Source: Calothrix sp. FI2-JRJ7 (GTDB lineage: Bacteria > Cyanobacteriota > Cyanobacteriia > Cyanobacteriales > Nostocaceae). From it: a stretch of DNA of 41,262 nt. Below, piece by piece: positions 16,603-25,245 of this stretch; positions within the stretch are counted from its first letter, which is position 1; the number at the start of each line of letters is the position of its first letter. The DNA is taken from NCBI GenBank assembly GCA_019359675.1, contig JAHHGX010000034.1, positions 1-41,262 on the forward strand. The letters are read 5' to 3'. The notes under the pieces are model-generated. The model was given only the letters and a program-made list of their open reading frames with translations. It was not told the DNA's origin and ran no database searches. Made by a program: the position numbers and the translations under genes.

Positions 16603-17100
16603 ATGACTAGGTTTTGGCAAGTCTTAGCTTCTATCGTTTTAGTATTTGTATTGCTGTTCCCTATGGAAGCAAACGCTGCGAGTTCATCGGGTGTTACTAG
16701 TACAAAAGTTGGGGGGAGTCTTATCGGTAAAGATTTCTCTGGGCAGAGTTTAATTGCAGAGGAGTTTACTAGCGTTAATTTAGAGAAGGCTAATTTTAAC
16801 AATGCTGATTTACGGGGTGCAGTATTTAATGGTGCTTCAGTCCACGATGCTAATTTGCACGGTGTAGATTTTAGCGAAGGTATTGCCTATTTGTCTGACT
16901 TTAAAGGTGCCGATTTTAGCGATGGTATATTTACTAATGCGATGATGCTGCGTTCGGTTTTCAATGGTGTGAATGTTACCAATGCTGATTTCACCAATGC
17001 TGTACTCGATAAACCTGAGATTATCAAGCTTTGTGTAAATGCAAGTGGCACCAATCCTAAGACAGGTGTATCAACACGCGAGTCACTGGGATGTAAGTAG
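16603..17100 (+). CDS. Exported pentapeptide repeat protein, thylakoid-lumen type
   Basis: A 165-residue protein with a cleavable signal peptide (LASIVLVFVLLFPMEANA then ASSSG). It contains about twelve tandem A(D/N)LXX-type pentapeptides between residues 45 and 135 (LEKANFNNADLRGAVFNGAS, DANLHGVDFSEG, TNADFTNAVLDKP), which fold as a right-handed quadrilateral beta-helix. The C-terminus has two cysteines (IIKLCVNASGTNPKTGV...SLGCK) that may form a disulfide, as in lumenal pentapeptide proteins of plants and cyanobacteria. It likely resides in the thylakoid lumen or periplasm. Function is unknown. The stop codon TAG directly abuts the heptamer array beginning at 17101. Confidence 0.87.
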   Translation: MTRFWQVLASIVLVFVLLFPMEANAASSSGVTSTKVGGSLIGKDFSGQSLIAEEFTSVNLEKANFNNADLRGAVFNGASVHDANLHGVDFSEGIAYLSDFKGADFSDGIFTNAMMLRSVFNGVNVTNADFTNAVLDKPEIIKLCVNASGTNPKTGVSTRESLGCK

Positions 17101-17149
17101 AGTTAGGAGTTAGGAGTTAGGAGTTAGGAGTTAGGAGTTAGGAGTTAGG
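17101..17149 (+). repeat. Heptameric tandem repeat (AGTTAGG) x7
   Basis: Seven uninterrupted copies of AGTTAGG start immediately after the stop codon of the pentapeptide gene. It is a short tandemly repeated repetitive (STRR) sequence of the type known from heterocyst-forming cyanobacteria. Confidence 0.95.
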
Positions 17150-17271
17150 AGTTGCTAGAAATTGTCATTCAGAGCGCAGCGTAAACGGAGTTTTCCCGCA
17201 GGGTAGAATCTCTAAAAACTAGTGTTCTGTGTCATAAAATTTAGGGTGTTGGCGCCTGCCGTTACGGTATG

Positions 17272-17428
17272 GTAGGGTGTGTGATGCCACTGAAAAATTC
17301 CATGTTTCACGACAAGACTAGTAGCATCACGCACCAGCATTTCTCCGTGGCTAGCATTTCTCCGTGGTGCGTCAAAGCACATAATTTTTCGTTTTATTGA
17401 AGATTGTAACGGCTTTGACACACCCTAC
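17272..17428. repeat. Composite of two hairpin elements (A then B)
   Basis: Element A: GTAGGGTGTGTGATGC (17272-17287) pairs with GCATCACGCACC (17324-17335). Element B: GGTGCGTCAAAGC (17366-17378) pairs approximately with GCTTTGACACACC (17412-17424) around a core containing TTTTTCGTTTTATT. Between them AGCATTTCTCCGTGG is directly repeated. The same A-then-B order occurs at 32164-32750, where A is amplified. Outside, TGTCATTCAGAGCGCAGCG near 17163 and its inverted relative near 17435-17458 bracket the composite. Confidence 0.8.
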
Positions 17429-17493
17429 CCAAGATGCTTCACTACGTTCAGCATGACACTTACGACTCAGCACCTAGTACTCAGCATTCCTAA

Positions 17494-17549
17494 CACCCAA
17501 CACCCAACACCCAACACCCAACACCCAACACCCAACACCCAACACCTAA
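17494..17549 (+). repeat. Heptameric tandem repeat (CACCCAA) x7 plus one variant
   Basis: Seven perfect CACCCAA units followed by CACCTAA. On the opposite strand the unit reads TTGGGTG, which differs at two positions from TTAGGAG, the phase-shifted unit of the array at 17101-17149. The two arrays therefore sit as inverted relatives at the two ends of the repeat island. Confidence 0.93.
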
Positions 17550-17655
17550 CAGCTAACAGCAAACTTTTAGTCAGTTGTTATTATTGGTCGATATCTGGGT
17601 AACTTGTAATTGGAATGGTATAGTTGTGTGGCAAAAGGCACAATCCCAAAATACG

Positions 17656-18621
17656 ATGAAGTCTGTTGCAGATGCTCCCCAGTTTGAATTAGATAGTCAA
17701 GAGAACCCACCTGTTGTTCTTACGTCTGAGCTACGAAAAGTCTATACTACTGGCTTTTTTCTTAACCAAAAGGTTGAGTCGCTTAAAAGTTGCTCGCTGA
17801 CTGTTTACAAAGGTGAGACTTTTGGTCTGCTTGGCCCTAATGGCGCCGGCAAGACTACGCTGTTAAAGTTGTTACTTGGAATTATTCGTCCTACGTCAGG
17901 ACGAGGTTTGCTGCTGGGTAAACCTTTGGGCGACCATACTGTTAAGCAACGCATTGGGTATTTACCCGAAAATGCATATCTATATGACTTTTTAACTGGT
18001 TGGGAATTTTTAGAGTTTGCTGCTGGTATATTCCAAATTCCTAAGAAAATACAGCGAGAACGTATTCCTCAGTTGTTTGAGTTAGTTGGTTTATCGCTTA
18101 AAGATGCGCGTAAAAAACAAATGCGTCGCTACTCTAAAGGGATGTTACAGCGTGTGGGAATGGCACATGCTTTGATTAATGACCCGGAATTGGTATTTTT
18201 AGATGAACCAATGTCTGGTCTTGACCCTTTGGGACGCTATCAAATGCGCGAAACTATTTTAACTCTCAAAGCTTCTGGTAAGACTATTTTTTTTAACAGT
18301 CATATTCTTAGCGAGGTTGAAAAAATTTGTACCCGTGTCGCTATTCTTGCTAAAGGTGAGTTAGTTTGCTCTGGTTCGCTTGATGAATTACTCGGCAGCA
18401 CCAATACTTATCGTGTTAAAGGTACTGGTGGTGACTGGGAAGTCCTCAAAAAGTGGGCGCCTAATATCCAGTTCGGAAGAGATGGTTTATGGGAAGGTGA
18501 GTTAGAGGGAGATTACTATGATTTTCTCGCTAGTCTCCGCTTAATGGGTGGCAGTGTTGTTTCTATGAATTTATCCCGTCCTTCGTTGGAAGAATTTTTT
18601 ATACACAAAATCCAAGGGTAA
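17656..18621 (+). CDS. ABC transporter ATP-binding protein, ABC-2 (drug/polysaccharide export) type
   Basis: A 321-residue ATPase from ATG 17656 (MKSVADAPQFEL). The frame extends upstream to a TTG at 17575, but that stretch begins right after the heptamer array and looks non-native. Motifs: Walker A GPNGAGKT (about 60-67), signature YSKGMLQRVG, Walker B LVFLDEPMSGLDP, H-loop FFNSHILSEVEK. The YSKGM signature, the GYLPENAYLYDFLTG segment and the roughly 80-residue C-terminal extension ending PSLEEFFIHKIQG are typical of ABC-2 exporter ATPases. The cognate ABC-2 permease gene is not adjacent; downstream lies a polysaccharide-export gene 484 bases away. Substrate is unknown. Confidence 0.88.
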   Translation: MKSVADAPQFELDSQENPPVVLTSELRKVYTTGFFLNQKVESLKSCSLTVYKGETFGLLGPNGAGKTTLLKLLLGIIRPTSGRGLLLGKPLGDHTVKQRIGYLPENAYLYDFLTGWEFLEFAAGIFQIPKKIQRERIPQLFELVGLSLKDARKKQMRRYSKGMLQRVGMAHALINDPELVFLDEPMSGLDPLGRYQMRETILTLKASGKTIFFNSHILSEVEKICTRVAILAKGELVCSGSLDELLGSTNTYRVKGTGGDWEVLKKWAPNIQFGRDGLWEGELEGDYYDFLASLRLMGGSVVSMNLSRPSLEEFFIHKIQG

Positions 18622-18631
18622 TCTGGCAGAT

Positions 18632-18692
18632 GCAACGGATGTAACGGATAATACAGAAAAATGATCCGTTACATCCGTTCATAATCCGTTGC
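18632..18692. repeat. ACGGATGTAACGGAT inverted repeat, second locus
   Basis: AACGGATGTAACGGAT (18634-18649) pairs perfectly with ATCCGTTACATCCGTT (18664-18679). An outer GCAACGGAT pairs with ATCCGTTGC near 18684-18692. It sits 10 bases after the ABC ATPase stop and shares its word with 11458-11540; it is a likely terminator or dispersed element. Confidence 0.75.
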
Positions 18693-19105
18693 CAATTTGG
18701 CACCAATTTGAATTTGAAAGTCGGTATTGTTAAAATGGTGTTCAATTAAATAATATTTATATAAATGTTCGATAAAGTAGTGACTATTGACAAGAAATTA
18801 AGCTATAAATACTTAATCTATAATTTTATCTGTCAGTTTGTATGTAAAACACATGCGCGTAATTAGTGTCAACTTAATTTAGTTAAATAAATGAGCTTGA
18901 CAAATAGACAATTTTAGTATTTGGAGATGTGAAATTATTAAAGTTTAAGGTAGCTTCATTAAGATTTTAAGGAGGCTGAATGTTCTAGTTCCTGATTGTT
19001 GAGTATTTTTCAAGAATACAAAAATGATAGGGAACTTGGATACTTACGTATAGTCAAGATTACAATGTTTGGAGCAGAATTACTTATCTATGCTGTTGGG
19101 AAATT
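18693..19105 (+). other. Long leader/intergenic region upstream of the polysaccharide export gene
   Basis: No protein-coding gene is seen. TTGACA occurs near 18897 without a convincing -10. At 18970-18975 a strong AAGGAGG-like ribosome site precedes ATG TTC TAG (18980-18988), a two-codon open frame. The rest is AT-rich and unremarkable. The length suggests a regulated 5' leader. Confidence 0.4.
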
Positions 19106-20593
19106 ATGATTAATACAAAAACGTTGAAATTATTGTCTAAGCCTGTTTCTGGGCTGATGGTGTTAACGGCAATTACTGCGACATTTCCTAACCCAAGCTT
19201 CGCTCAAAGACCACGAACGCAACAGCGTCCCCCTGCCCGCACGGCGCCTTTTTCTACTGGTGCAGCTTCTGGTGTCTTGAACACAAACTATACACTAGGT
19301 GGGGGCGACTTAATACGGGTCAATGTTTTTGAAGTCGAAAATTACAATGGTGACTATCAAGTTCCACCCGGTGGCTCTATCAACTTACCTTTAATTGGTA
19401 GTGTTAATGTACTAGGTTTAACCATTGAAGAAGCTTCGGATGAAATAACTCGTCGATATGCGAGATTTCTCAAACGTCCGATTATTTCTATAAATTTACT
19501 TTCACCACGTCCAATCAACGTAGTAGTATCAGGTGAAGTTACACGCCCTGGTTCTTACAGTTTAAGTTTACAAGGTGGTGCAGGTAACAATCCTGGTGTC
19601 CAGTATCCAACTATTTTAGCGGCAATTCAAACTGCACAAGGTTATACACTCAGTGCTGATATTACGAGTGTACAAGTACGGCGCCGTTTAGGACGCAGTG
19701 GTGAGCAATTAGTTAATCTCAATTTAAGACAGCTCATTGAAACAGGTCGCACACCACAAGATATTACTTTACGTGATGGCGATACTATTTTTATTCCTAG
19801 AGCTACAAACTTTGATTTAGCAACCTCACGTAATTTGGCAGCATCTAGCTTTGCCGCTGACCCAACTCGTCCACGTTCAGTTGCGGTTATTGGCGAAGTT
19901 TTGCGTCCAGGTTCTTATTTAGTTACCCCAGGTTCAACTGAAGCAGGTGCTGGAACTACACAAACTAATTTGCCAAGTGTGACTGGCCAACCAACTGTAA
20001 TGCGTGCGCTACAGCTTGCAGGGGGTATTGGTGCTAGAGCAGATGTACGTAACGTAATTATTCGTCGTCAAACACGAACTGGGGCGCCGCAAGATATTAA
20101 TATCAACTTGTGGCAACTACTCCAAGGTGATATCGACCAAGATGCAATACTTCAAGATGGTGATACTATCTTTGTTGCCACAGCTACCGAAGTCAACCGC
20201 GCTGAAGCAACCCAACTAGCAACGACAACTCTATCACCAACCAGAATTCAAGTTGGTGTAGTTGGAGAAGTTAAACGTCCAGGCCCTGTAGATATTCAAC
20301 CTAATAGTTCTTTGAACCAAGCTCTACTGGCAGCAGGAGGGTTTAACGACGCACGTGCATCACGACAAACTGTTGACTTAGTGCGTCTCAACCCTGATGG
20401 GTCAGTAACTAAGCGTGAAGTCAAAGTTGACTTAGCAGCAGGTATCAACGAACAAACTAATCCTATTCTCAGCAATAACGACGTTGTAATCGTTAGCCGT
20501 AACGGTATCACCAAAACAGGTGACACTCTTGGTACGGTTCTTAACCCATTGGGAGGTTTGCTCGGTATTTTCCGCGCGCTGATTGGGTTCTAA
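19106..20593 (+). CDS. SLBB-domain polysaccharide biosynthesis/export protein (Wza-like)
   Basis: A 495-residue exported protein: signal peptide (VSGLMVLTAITATFPNPSFA), a Gln/Pro/Arg-rich linker (about 34-48), then a Poly_export domain (YTLGGGDLIRVNVFEVENYN) with the PPGGSINLPLIGSVNVLGLT strand, followed by three SLBB beta-grasp repeats, each with a GEV-RPG motif (VVSGEVTRPGSYSL, AVIGEVLRPGSYLV, GVVGEVKRPGPVDI). The C-terminus ends in a hydrophobic stretch (GTVLNPLGGLLGIFRALIGF). It should line the periplasmic/outer-membrane conduit for exopolysaccharide. No lipoprotein Cys is visible. Polymerase, Wzc-type and glycosyltransferase genes are not in the window. A strong terminator follows. Confidence 0.92.
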   Translation: MINTKTLKLLSKPVSGLMVLTAITATFPNPSFAQRPRTQQRPPARTAPFSTGAASGVLNTNYTLGGGDLIRVNVFEVENYNGDYQVPPGGSINLPLIGSVNVLGLTIEEASDEITRRYARFLKRPIISINLLSPRPINVVVSGEVTRPGSYSLSLQGGAGNNPGVQYPTILAAIQTAQGYTLSADITSVQVRRRLGRSGEQLVNLNLRQLIETGRTPQDITLRDGDTIFIPRATNFDLATSRNLAASSFAADPTRPRSVAVIGEVLRPGSYLVTPGSTEAGAGTTQTNLPSVTGQPTVMRALQLAGGIGARADVRNVIIRRQTRTGAPQDININLWQLLQGDIDQDAILQDGDTIFVATATEVNRAEATQLATTTLSPTRIQVGVVGEVKRPGPVDIQPNSSLNQALLAAGGFNDARASRQTVDLVRLNPDGSVTKREVKVDLAAGINEQTNPILSNNDVVIVSRNGITKTGDTLGTVLNPLGGLLGIFRALIGF

Positions 20594-20622
20594 TTTAACT
20601 CACTTAATTACAAATCCAAATC

Positions 20623-20664
20623 AAACGCGCACTCTACAATTCATGATGTAAAGTGCGCGTTTTG
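20623..20664 (+). terminator. Rho-independent-type terminator of the SLBB gene
   Basis: AAACGCGCACT (20623-20633) pairs perfectly with AGTGCGCGTTT (20652-20662); the loop can add a few more pairs. A short T-run (TTTTGTT) follows. It lies 30 bases after the SLBB stop codon. Confidence 0.8.
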
Positions 20665-20844
20665 TTAAATATTCTTATGTCATGAGTCGCGCACGTTAAC
20701 GCAGTTTTCCAGCCTTCGCGCGCATCTTAAATATTTTTAACCCAATTGTGAACAGGCGCCTTTTTTGACGATTAGAAGGAACAAATTTACCATAGTTAAG
20801 TCTGACAAACAGGTGTGTCAACGCACGTGTCATCTATAATAATT

Positions 20845-22500
20845 ATGGTTTTATTTATGAGTTCTATTCTTCGGCAGAAAAAGGTATCTTTTTTTAAGGG
20901 GTTTTTGTGCAGCTTAGGTATAATTTGCAGTTGGGGTACGGTGGTGCCTGCGAATGCAGCAGAAACTATTACTATACAATTGGGACTATTCGAGCAAAAA
21001 ATCGATGTTGATGATTTAGAAAATTTTGCCAAGAATGGGAAATTACCTAAAGACTTAGAAGTATTTTCGTCTTTTTTAACACCACAAGTCAAGGAAGTAC
21101 TGAATCAAAGGCTACAATTAAATCCAGAGTTTGCCGATAAGTTTATTGATGGACTTGCTAGAACTTCTCAAGGTCAGCGATTAATTTCTTCTTTGGGTGG
21201 AATAATCCCCGGTAGCACGAGTCAAAGTCTTAAGGATACCCTGAATTTAACTGCTCGTCGTTTTAATGGTTTGACGGTTTTAGGATTTATACGTTCCTAT
21301 CCTGGTGAGAATATTACCGTCGATGCGACAAAAGCGATTGGCTTATCACTCGAACTGAATGCGAATAATTTACAGAGTCAAGCGTTCGCTGCCTTACTCG
21401 AACGTGAGTTACCCAAAAATGATATAATATCATTACCTAGAAACATCAATCCAGGTAGAACAGGAAACGAACAAGTACAATTAACTAGTTTTACATTCCA
21501 AGACCGTCAAAGAAATCGCACGATTCCAGTTGATATTTATTCTACTACGGGTACAACACAGAAACCATTGATTGTAATATCTCATGGTTTTGGAGCAAAC
21601 AGGCGCCATTTACAGTATTTAGCGCAGCATTTAGCTTCGTATGGTTTTACTGTCGCAGCTTTAGAGCATCCTGGTAGTAATGCAGTCGCAGTTAACCGTG
21701 TCACAAACAGTAGTTCTGACTTATCAAAACTTATTAGTGCCAAAGAATTTATCGACCGTCCCCAAGATGTCACCTTTTTACTCAACGAACTTTCAAAATT
21801 AAACCTACAACCCGGTCAACTCCAAAATAAACTCAATACCGATAATGTCACCGTTGTTGGTCACTCTTTAGGAGGTTATACTGCATTAGCTTTAGCTGGA
21901 GGTAAATTAGACTTAGATAGTCTACGTAAATTCTGTAAAAATTCACCTTTGTTTGGTGAGGCGCCTGGAGACTGGTTACAATGTGCAGCAGTGGAACTTA
22001 AAGATAGTGATATCGGAACCCCACTTCAAGATAAACGCATTAAAGGCGCCATTGTTTTAAACCCACTAGTAGGTAACTTATTTGGTAGAAAAGGGTTAGA
22101 AAATATTAATACTCCTGTATTAATGTTAGCAAGCAGTGATGATGCTTTAACACCAGCATTAAAACACCAATTTGCACCATTCACAGAATTAAGAGGCAAT
22201 AAATATTTAATTACAGCAATTGGAGGTACACACCTAAGCGTCAGTGATCCCACATACCAAACAGCCAATATTACCAATATAGTAAAAGAACGACGCGGCA
22301 CCGAAACAAACAACCTGCGCGAATTAGTATCTGGAGTCAGTGTAGCGTTTATTAAACAGCAAACCGATGAAGCAAAAACATATCAACCGTTTTTAACCCC
22401 CCTCTACGCGAAATCACTATCCACAACACAGTTACCACTACGCTTAGTATCAGAACTACCAGGTAACTTGAAAAAATGGGCAGAGTTCGCGGCAAATTGA
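20845..22500 (+). CDS. Exported alpha/beta hydrolase with DUF1400 domain
   Basis: About 551 residues from ATG 20845; ATG 20857 and GTG 20815 are alternatives and no clear ribosome site decides. A signal peptide (FFKGFLCSLGIICSWGTVVPANAA) leads to the DUF1400 domain (about 50-190 in GTG numbering), which occurs in cyanobacterial lipase-like proteins. The hydrolase core has the oxyanion-region ISHGFGANRRH, the nucleophile elbow VVGHSLGGYTAL (Ser351 in GTG numbering), an acid candidate in LASSDDALTP and the histidine in IGGTHLSVSD. It is therefore probably a periplasmic or lumenal esterase/lipase of unknown substrate. The start region follows a GGCGCC at 20755. It is monocistronic. Confidence 0.87.
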   Translation: MVLFMSSILRQKKVSFFKGFLCSLGIICSWGTVVPANAAETITIQLGLFEQKIDVDDLENFAKNGKLPKDLEVFSSFLTPQVKEVLNQRLQLNPEFADKFIDGLARTSQGQRLISSLGGIIPGSTSQSLKDTLNLTARRFNGLTVLGFIRSYPGENITVDATKAIGLSLELNANNLQSQAFAALLERELPKNDIISLPRNINPGRTGNEQVQLTSFTFQDRQRNRTIPVDIYSTTGTTQKPLIVISHGFGANRRHLQYLAQHLASYGFTVAALEHPGSNAVAVNRVTNSSSDLSKLISAKEFIDRPQDVTFLLNELSKLNLQPGQLQNKLNTDNVTVVGHSLGGYTALALAGGKLDLDSLRKFCKNSPLFGEAPGDWLQCAAVELKDSDIGTPLQDKRIKGAIVLNPLVGNLFGRKGLENINTPVLMLASSDDALTPALKHQFAPFTELRGNKYLITAIGGTHLSVSDPTYQTANITNIVKERRGTETNNLRELVSGVSVAFIKQQTDEAKTYQPFLTPLYAKSLSTTQLPLRLVSELPGNLKKWAEFAAN

Positions 22501-22615
22501 GCCATCTTGTGATAAGAACTTTACAATATCAACTTATTAGACTTAAAGTAGGGCACAATCTACGTGTTGTCCCATAAACGATATAATTCCTCAAACACCA
22601 TTCTAAGGAGTATAC

Positions 22616-23470
22616 ATGGAAGCATTTGCAGCTATTGTGTTAGTGCTTATCGGCTATGCATTAGGTTCGGCTAAACTAATTAATGAAGGAAACGAAGCAC
22701 TTGTAGAGCGGTTAGGTCGATACCACCGTAAGCTTCGACCCGGAATGAACTTTATTGTTCCCCTTATCGATTCCATTGTGATGGAAGATACAACAAGGGA
22801 ACAAATACTCGATATCAAACCCCAAAACGTCATTACCGCTGATAACGTTTATATCGAAGTTGACGGTGTGATATTCTGGCGTATCAATGATATGGAGAGA
22901 AGCTTCTACCGAATTGATGATATTCAAGTAGCACTAGGTAATTTAATTCAAGTTGAACTGCGTGCAAACCTTGCAGAACGTAGCTTTGAACAAGTAATTA
23001 CCTCACGTACCGAAGTCAACCAAGCTTTACTCAAAACAGTAAACGTAACTGCTGCTGACTGGGGAGTTCAAATTATTCGGGTAGACATTCAAAGCATCAC
23101 ACCTCCAGAAAGCGTTCAAAAATCTATGGCAGACCAAAACGCTGCTGTAATTAGAAAACGTGCAGCAATCACAGCAGCAGAAGGTGAGCAAGAAGCAGCT
23201 ATTAAACGCGCACAAGCAACTAGAACATCCGTTCAAATTCTTTCCGAAGCATTGCGTACCAACCCTGAAAGCAAAGAGATTTTAAAATACTTGGTAGCTC
23301 AAGAACAGGTAGAAGCAAGTCACAGGTTAGGTACAAGCACCAACGCAAAAGTTGTTTTCCTCAACCCTGGTGTCAACTCAGATGCTTATGCTCAAATGGT
23401 TGGTGACATTGGTGGTAACGATGTAGCAGAGAATAAGAACCCCCCCGAAAATGGTTCTGCAACCGCATAA
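22616..23470 (+). CDS. SPFH/Band 7 (stomatin, slipin-like) protein
   Basis: A 284-residue membrane-anchored protein. An N-terminal hydrophobic segment (AFAAIVLVLIGYALGSA) is followed directly by the SPFH domain (NEGNEALVERLGRYHRKLRPG, VITADNVYIEVDGVIFWRI, VELRANLAERSFEQVITSR). Then comes an Ala/Glu-rich coiled coil (KRAAITAAEGEQEAAIKRAQ) and a C-terminal YLVAQEQVEA helix. Prokaryotic stomatins oligomerise on membranes and are often paired with an NfeD protease partner, which is absent here. Cyanobacterial slipins have been linked to membrane organisation and stress. AAGGAG is about 6 bases before the ATG. The stop is 3 bases before a perfect palindrome shared with folP. Confidence 0.92.
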   Translation: MEAFAAIVLVLIGYALGSAKLINEGNEALVERLGRYHRKLRPGMNFIVPLIDSIVMEDTTREQILDIKPQNVITADNVYIEVDGVIFWRINDMERSFYRIDDIQVALGNLIQVELRANLAERSFEQVITSRTEVNQALLKTVNVTAADWGVQIIRVDIQSITPPESVQKSMADQNAAVIRKRAAITAAEGEQEAAIKRAQATRTSVQILSEALRTNPESKEILKYLVAQEQVEASHRLGTSTNAKVVFLNPGVNSDAYAQMVGDIGGNDVAENKNPPENGSATA

Positions 23471-23473
23471 ATT

Positions 23474-23499
23474 TAGAGACGTGATTAATCACGTCTCTA
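23474..23499. terminator. Perfect 26-bp palindrome between convergent stomatin and folP genes
   Basis: TAGAGACGTGATT followed by its exact reverse complement. The folP stop codon (TAG on the minus strand, 23497-23499) is the outermost base triplet of the palindrome. It belongs to the AGAGACG family and most likely acts as a bidirectional terminator. Confidence 0.75.
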
Positions 23500-24342
23500 C
23501 GTGTTTCTGGTTAACGCATCTGTAACTAGGCAAACATCGCGTATTTCTTTGACATCGTGAACTCTAACGATATCAGCACCTTGAGAAATAGCAGCACTAC
23601 ATGCTGCTGCTGTTCCCATCAGGCGCCCTTTGGGGTCAGGTTGGTTTAGAATACGACCAATGAAACTTTTACGCGATGGGCCTATTAATATCGGACAATC
23701 AAGTTGATGCAATTCTTTTAAACGATGAAATATTTCTAGGTTTTGCTCGTAGTTTTTGGCAAATCCGATTCCTGGGTCTATAATTATTTGATTACGTTTT
23801 ATACCTGTGTTTACAGCGATTTCTATTTTCTCATTTAAAAAGCTGATTATCTCCCCTACTACATCATCATAATTTGTTAACTTTTGCATCGTTGCGGGTG
23901 TGCCCCTGATATGCATTAAAATAATAGGCGCCTGCATAGAAAAAGCAACTTTAAATATTTCAGGGTCATATGTACCGCCCGAAATATCATTTATTATATC
24001 TCCACCAGCTTCTATTGCTAATTTTGCTACTTCTGAACTAGTTGTATCTACTGATATTATTTGATCTGTAACTGCACGAATTGCACTGATTACAGGTATA
24101 ACTCGATTTAATTCTTCTTGTAAAGAAATTTGTTCGGCGCCAGGTCTTGTGGATTGTCCACCAATATCAATTATATCGGCGCCTGATGATACCATTTCTT
24201 GCGCTTGAATTACAGCAGCATCAACGCTGTTAAATTCACCACCATCACTAAAACTATCGGGCGTAACATTTAATACACCCATAATATAAGTTTTAGCTCC
24301 CCAATCAAAAGTATGATTACGTATATGTAGTTGACTGGACAT
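23497..24342 (-). CDS. folP: Dihydropteroate synthase
   Basis: A 281-residue full-length enzyme that condenses p-aminobenzoate with 6-hydroxymethyl-dihydropterin pyrophosphate in folate synthesis (sulfonamide target). Conserved motifs are all present: IMGVLNVTPDSFSDGGEF (about 21-38), DIIDIGGQSTRPGA, the second strand IISVDTTSSEVAKLAIEAG, DISGGTYDP, ILMHIRGTPATMQ, DPGIGFAKNYEQNLE, GPSRKSFIG and the C-terminal RVHDV. It follows tpiA on the same strand with a 41-base gap containing a small hairpin (24357-24376), indicating a tpiA-folP transcription unit as I recall from other cyanobacteria. Its stop codon is embedded in a palindrome shared with the convergent stomatin gene. Confidence 0.96.
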   Translation of the reverse strand: MSSQLHIRNHTFDWGAKTYIMGVLNVTPDSFSDGGEFNSVDAAVIQAQEMVSSGADIIDIGGQSTRPGAEQISLQEELNRVIPVISAIRAVTDQIISVDTTSSEVAKLAIEAGGDIINDISGGTYDPEIFKVAFSMQAPIILMHIRGTPATMQKLTNYDDVVGEIISFLNEKIEIAVNTGIKRNQIIIDPGIGFAKNYEQNLEIFHRLKELHQLDCPILIGPSRKSFIGRILNQPDPKGRLMGTAAACSAAISQGADIVRVHDVKEIRDVCLVTDALTRNT

Positions 24343-24356
24343 AAGAATAAATTTTG

Positions 24357-24376
24357 CCTAGGGTTTGACCCCTAGG
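24357..24376 (-). other. Small intercistronic hairpin between tpiA and folP
   Basis: CCTAGGG (24357-24363) and CCCTAGG (24370-24376) pair perfectly around a 6-base loop. It lies in the 41-base gap of the tpiA-folP unit, with no T-tail, so it may stabilise or process the transcript instead of terminating it. Confidence 0.45.
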
Positions 24377-24383
24377 GTATGTA

Positions 24384-25109
24384 TTATTGATAATTGACAA
24401 TTCTGGCAAAGCTGTCTGCTTCGAGACTTGCACCTCCTACTAAAACCCCGTCTATTTGGGGTTGTGCCATAATTTCGTCGATGTTATTTGGTTTGACTGA
24501 ACCACCGTATTGAATAGGAACATTTTGGTTTGTAAGTTGGTTACGAATCATTCCAATCATATGGTTTGCTTCTTTTGTTTCGCAGGTGTCACCAGTTCCA
24601 ATAGCCCAAATTGGTTCGTAAGCAATAATTAAATTACTTTGGTCAACATCTACCAAGTCTTTTTTGAGTTGCATCGATATCAACGCTTCTGCTTCTCCTG
24701 CATCACGCTGCTGTTTGGTTTCACCCACACACAAAATTGGTGTTAACCCGTATTTTTGCGCTGCTCTCAAACGTAAATTAACTGTTTCGTCGGTTTCTCC
24801 GAAAAATTGGCGCCTTTCGCTATGCCCGATAATAACGTAGCGTACACCAATTTCTGTCAGCATTTCGCCCGAAATCTCACCTGTATAGGCGCCGTTTTCT
24901 GCCCAGTGGACATTTTGGGCACCAAGTTGGACTCGACTACCATGTAGATTTCTCGATAATACGTTCAAATCTGTGAAGGGGACGCACAAAATTATTTCGC
25001 GTCCAGAGGGTGTTTCCTCCAACGTAGGCAGAAATCCTTTTAAAAACATTTCGGACTCTGCCTGGGTTTTGAACATTTTCCAGTTACCAGCAAGAACTTT
25101 CTTTCGCAC
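24384..25109 (-). CDS. tpiA: Triosephosphate isomerase
   Basis: A 241-residue TIM-barrel enzyme interconverting dihydroxyacetone phosphate and glyceraldehyde 3-phosphate in glycolysis and the Calvin cycle. The start is placed at GTG 25109 ([18 protein letters not shown]), because this matches the family N-terminus and a GAAGG site lies 6 bases upstream; an ATG at 25190 would add 27 atypical residues. Catalytic residues are present: Asn9 and Lys11 (GNWKM), His96 ([13 protein letters not shown]) and Glu165 ([11 protein letters not shown]), with the phosphate-binding YGGSVKPNN and GVLVGGASL loops. It is the first gene of the tpiA-folP unit. Confidence 0.95.
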   Translation of the reverse strand: MRKKVLAGNWKMFKTQAESEMFLKGFLPTLEETPSGREIILCVPFTDLNVLSRNLHGSRVQLGAQNVHWAENGAYTGEISGEMLTEIGVRYVIIGHSERRQFFGETDETVNLRLRAAQKYGLTPILCVGETKQQRDAGEAEALISMQLKKDLVDVDQSNLIIAYEPIWAIGTGDTCETKEANHMIGMIRNQLTNQNVPIQYGGSVKPNNIDEIMAQPQIDGVLVGGASLEADSFARIVNYQ

Positions 25110-25245
25110 AGGCGCCTTCGTCAAGATTAAATTAATATTAAATGCATCTTTTACTTTAAACCATGACGTTACACGTGCGCTAGCTTTCACCCGATGCGGT
25201 TATAATTAGCTCCTATAAATACAAATTGACGAACAAATTTTGATT

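Noticed and set aside
17101-17549. CRISPR or tRNA-like structure in the repeat island
   Set aside because: The repeats are 7 bp without spacers, and no cloverleaf with a T-arm could be drawn.
25110-25190. 27-residue N-terminal extension of triosephosphate isomerase
   Set aside because: The GTG at 25109 has a ribosome site and fits the family N-terminus; the extension has no TPI resemblance.
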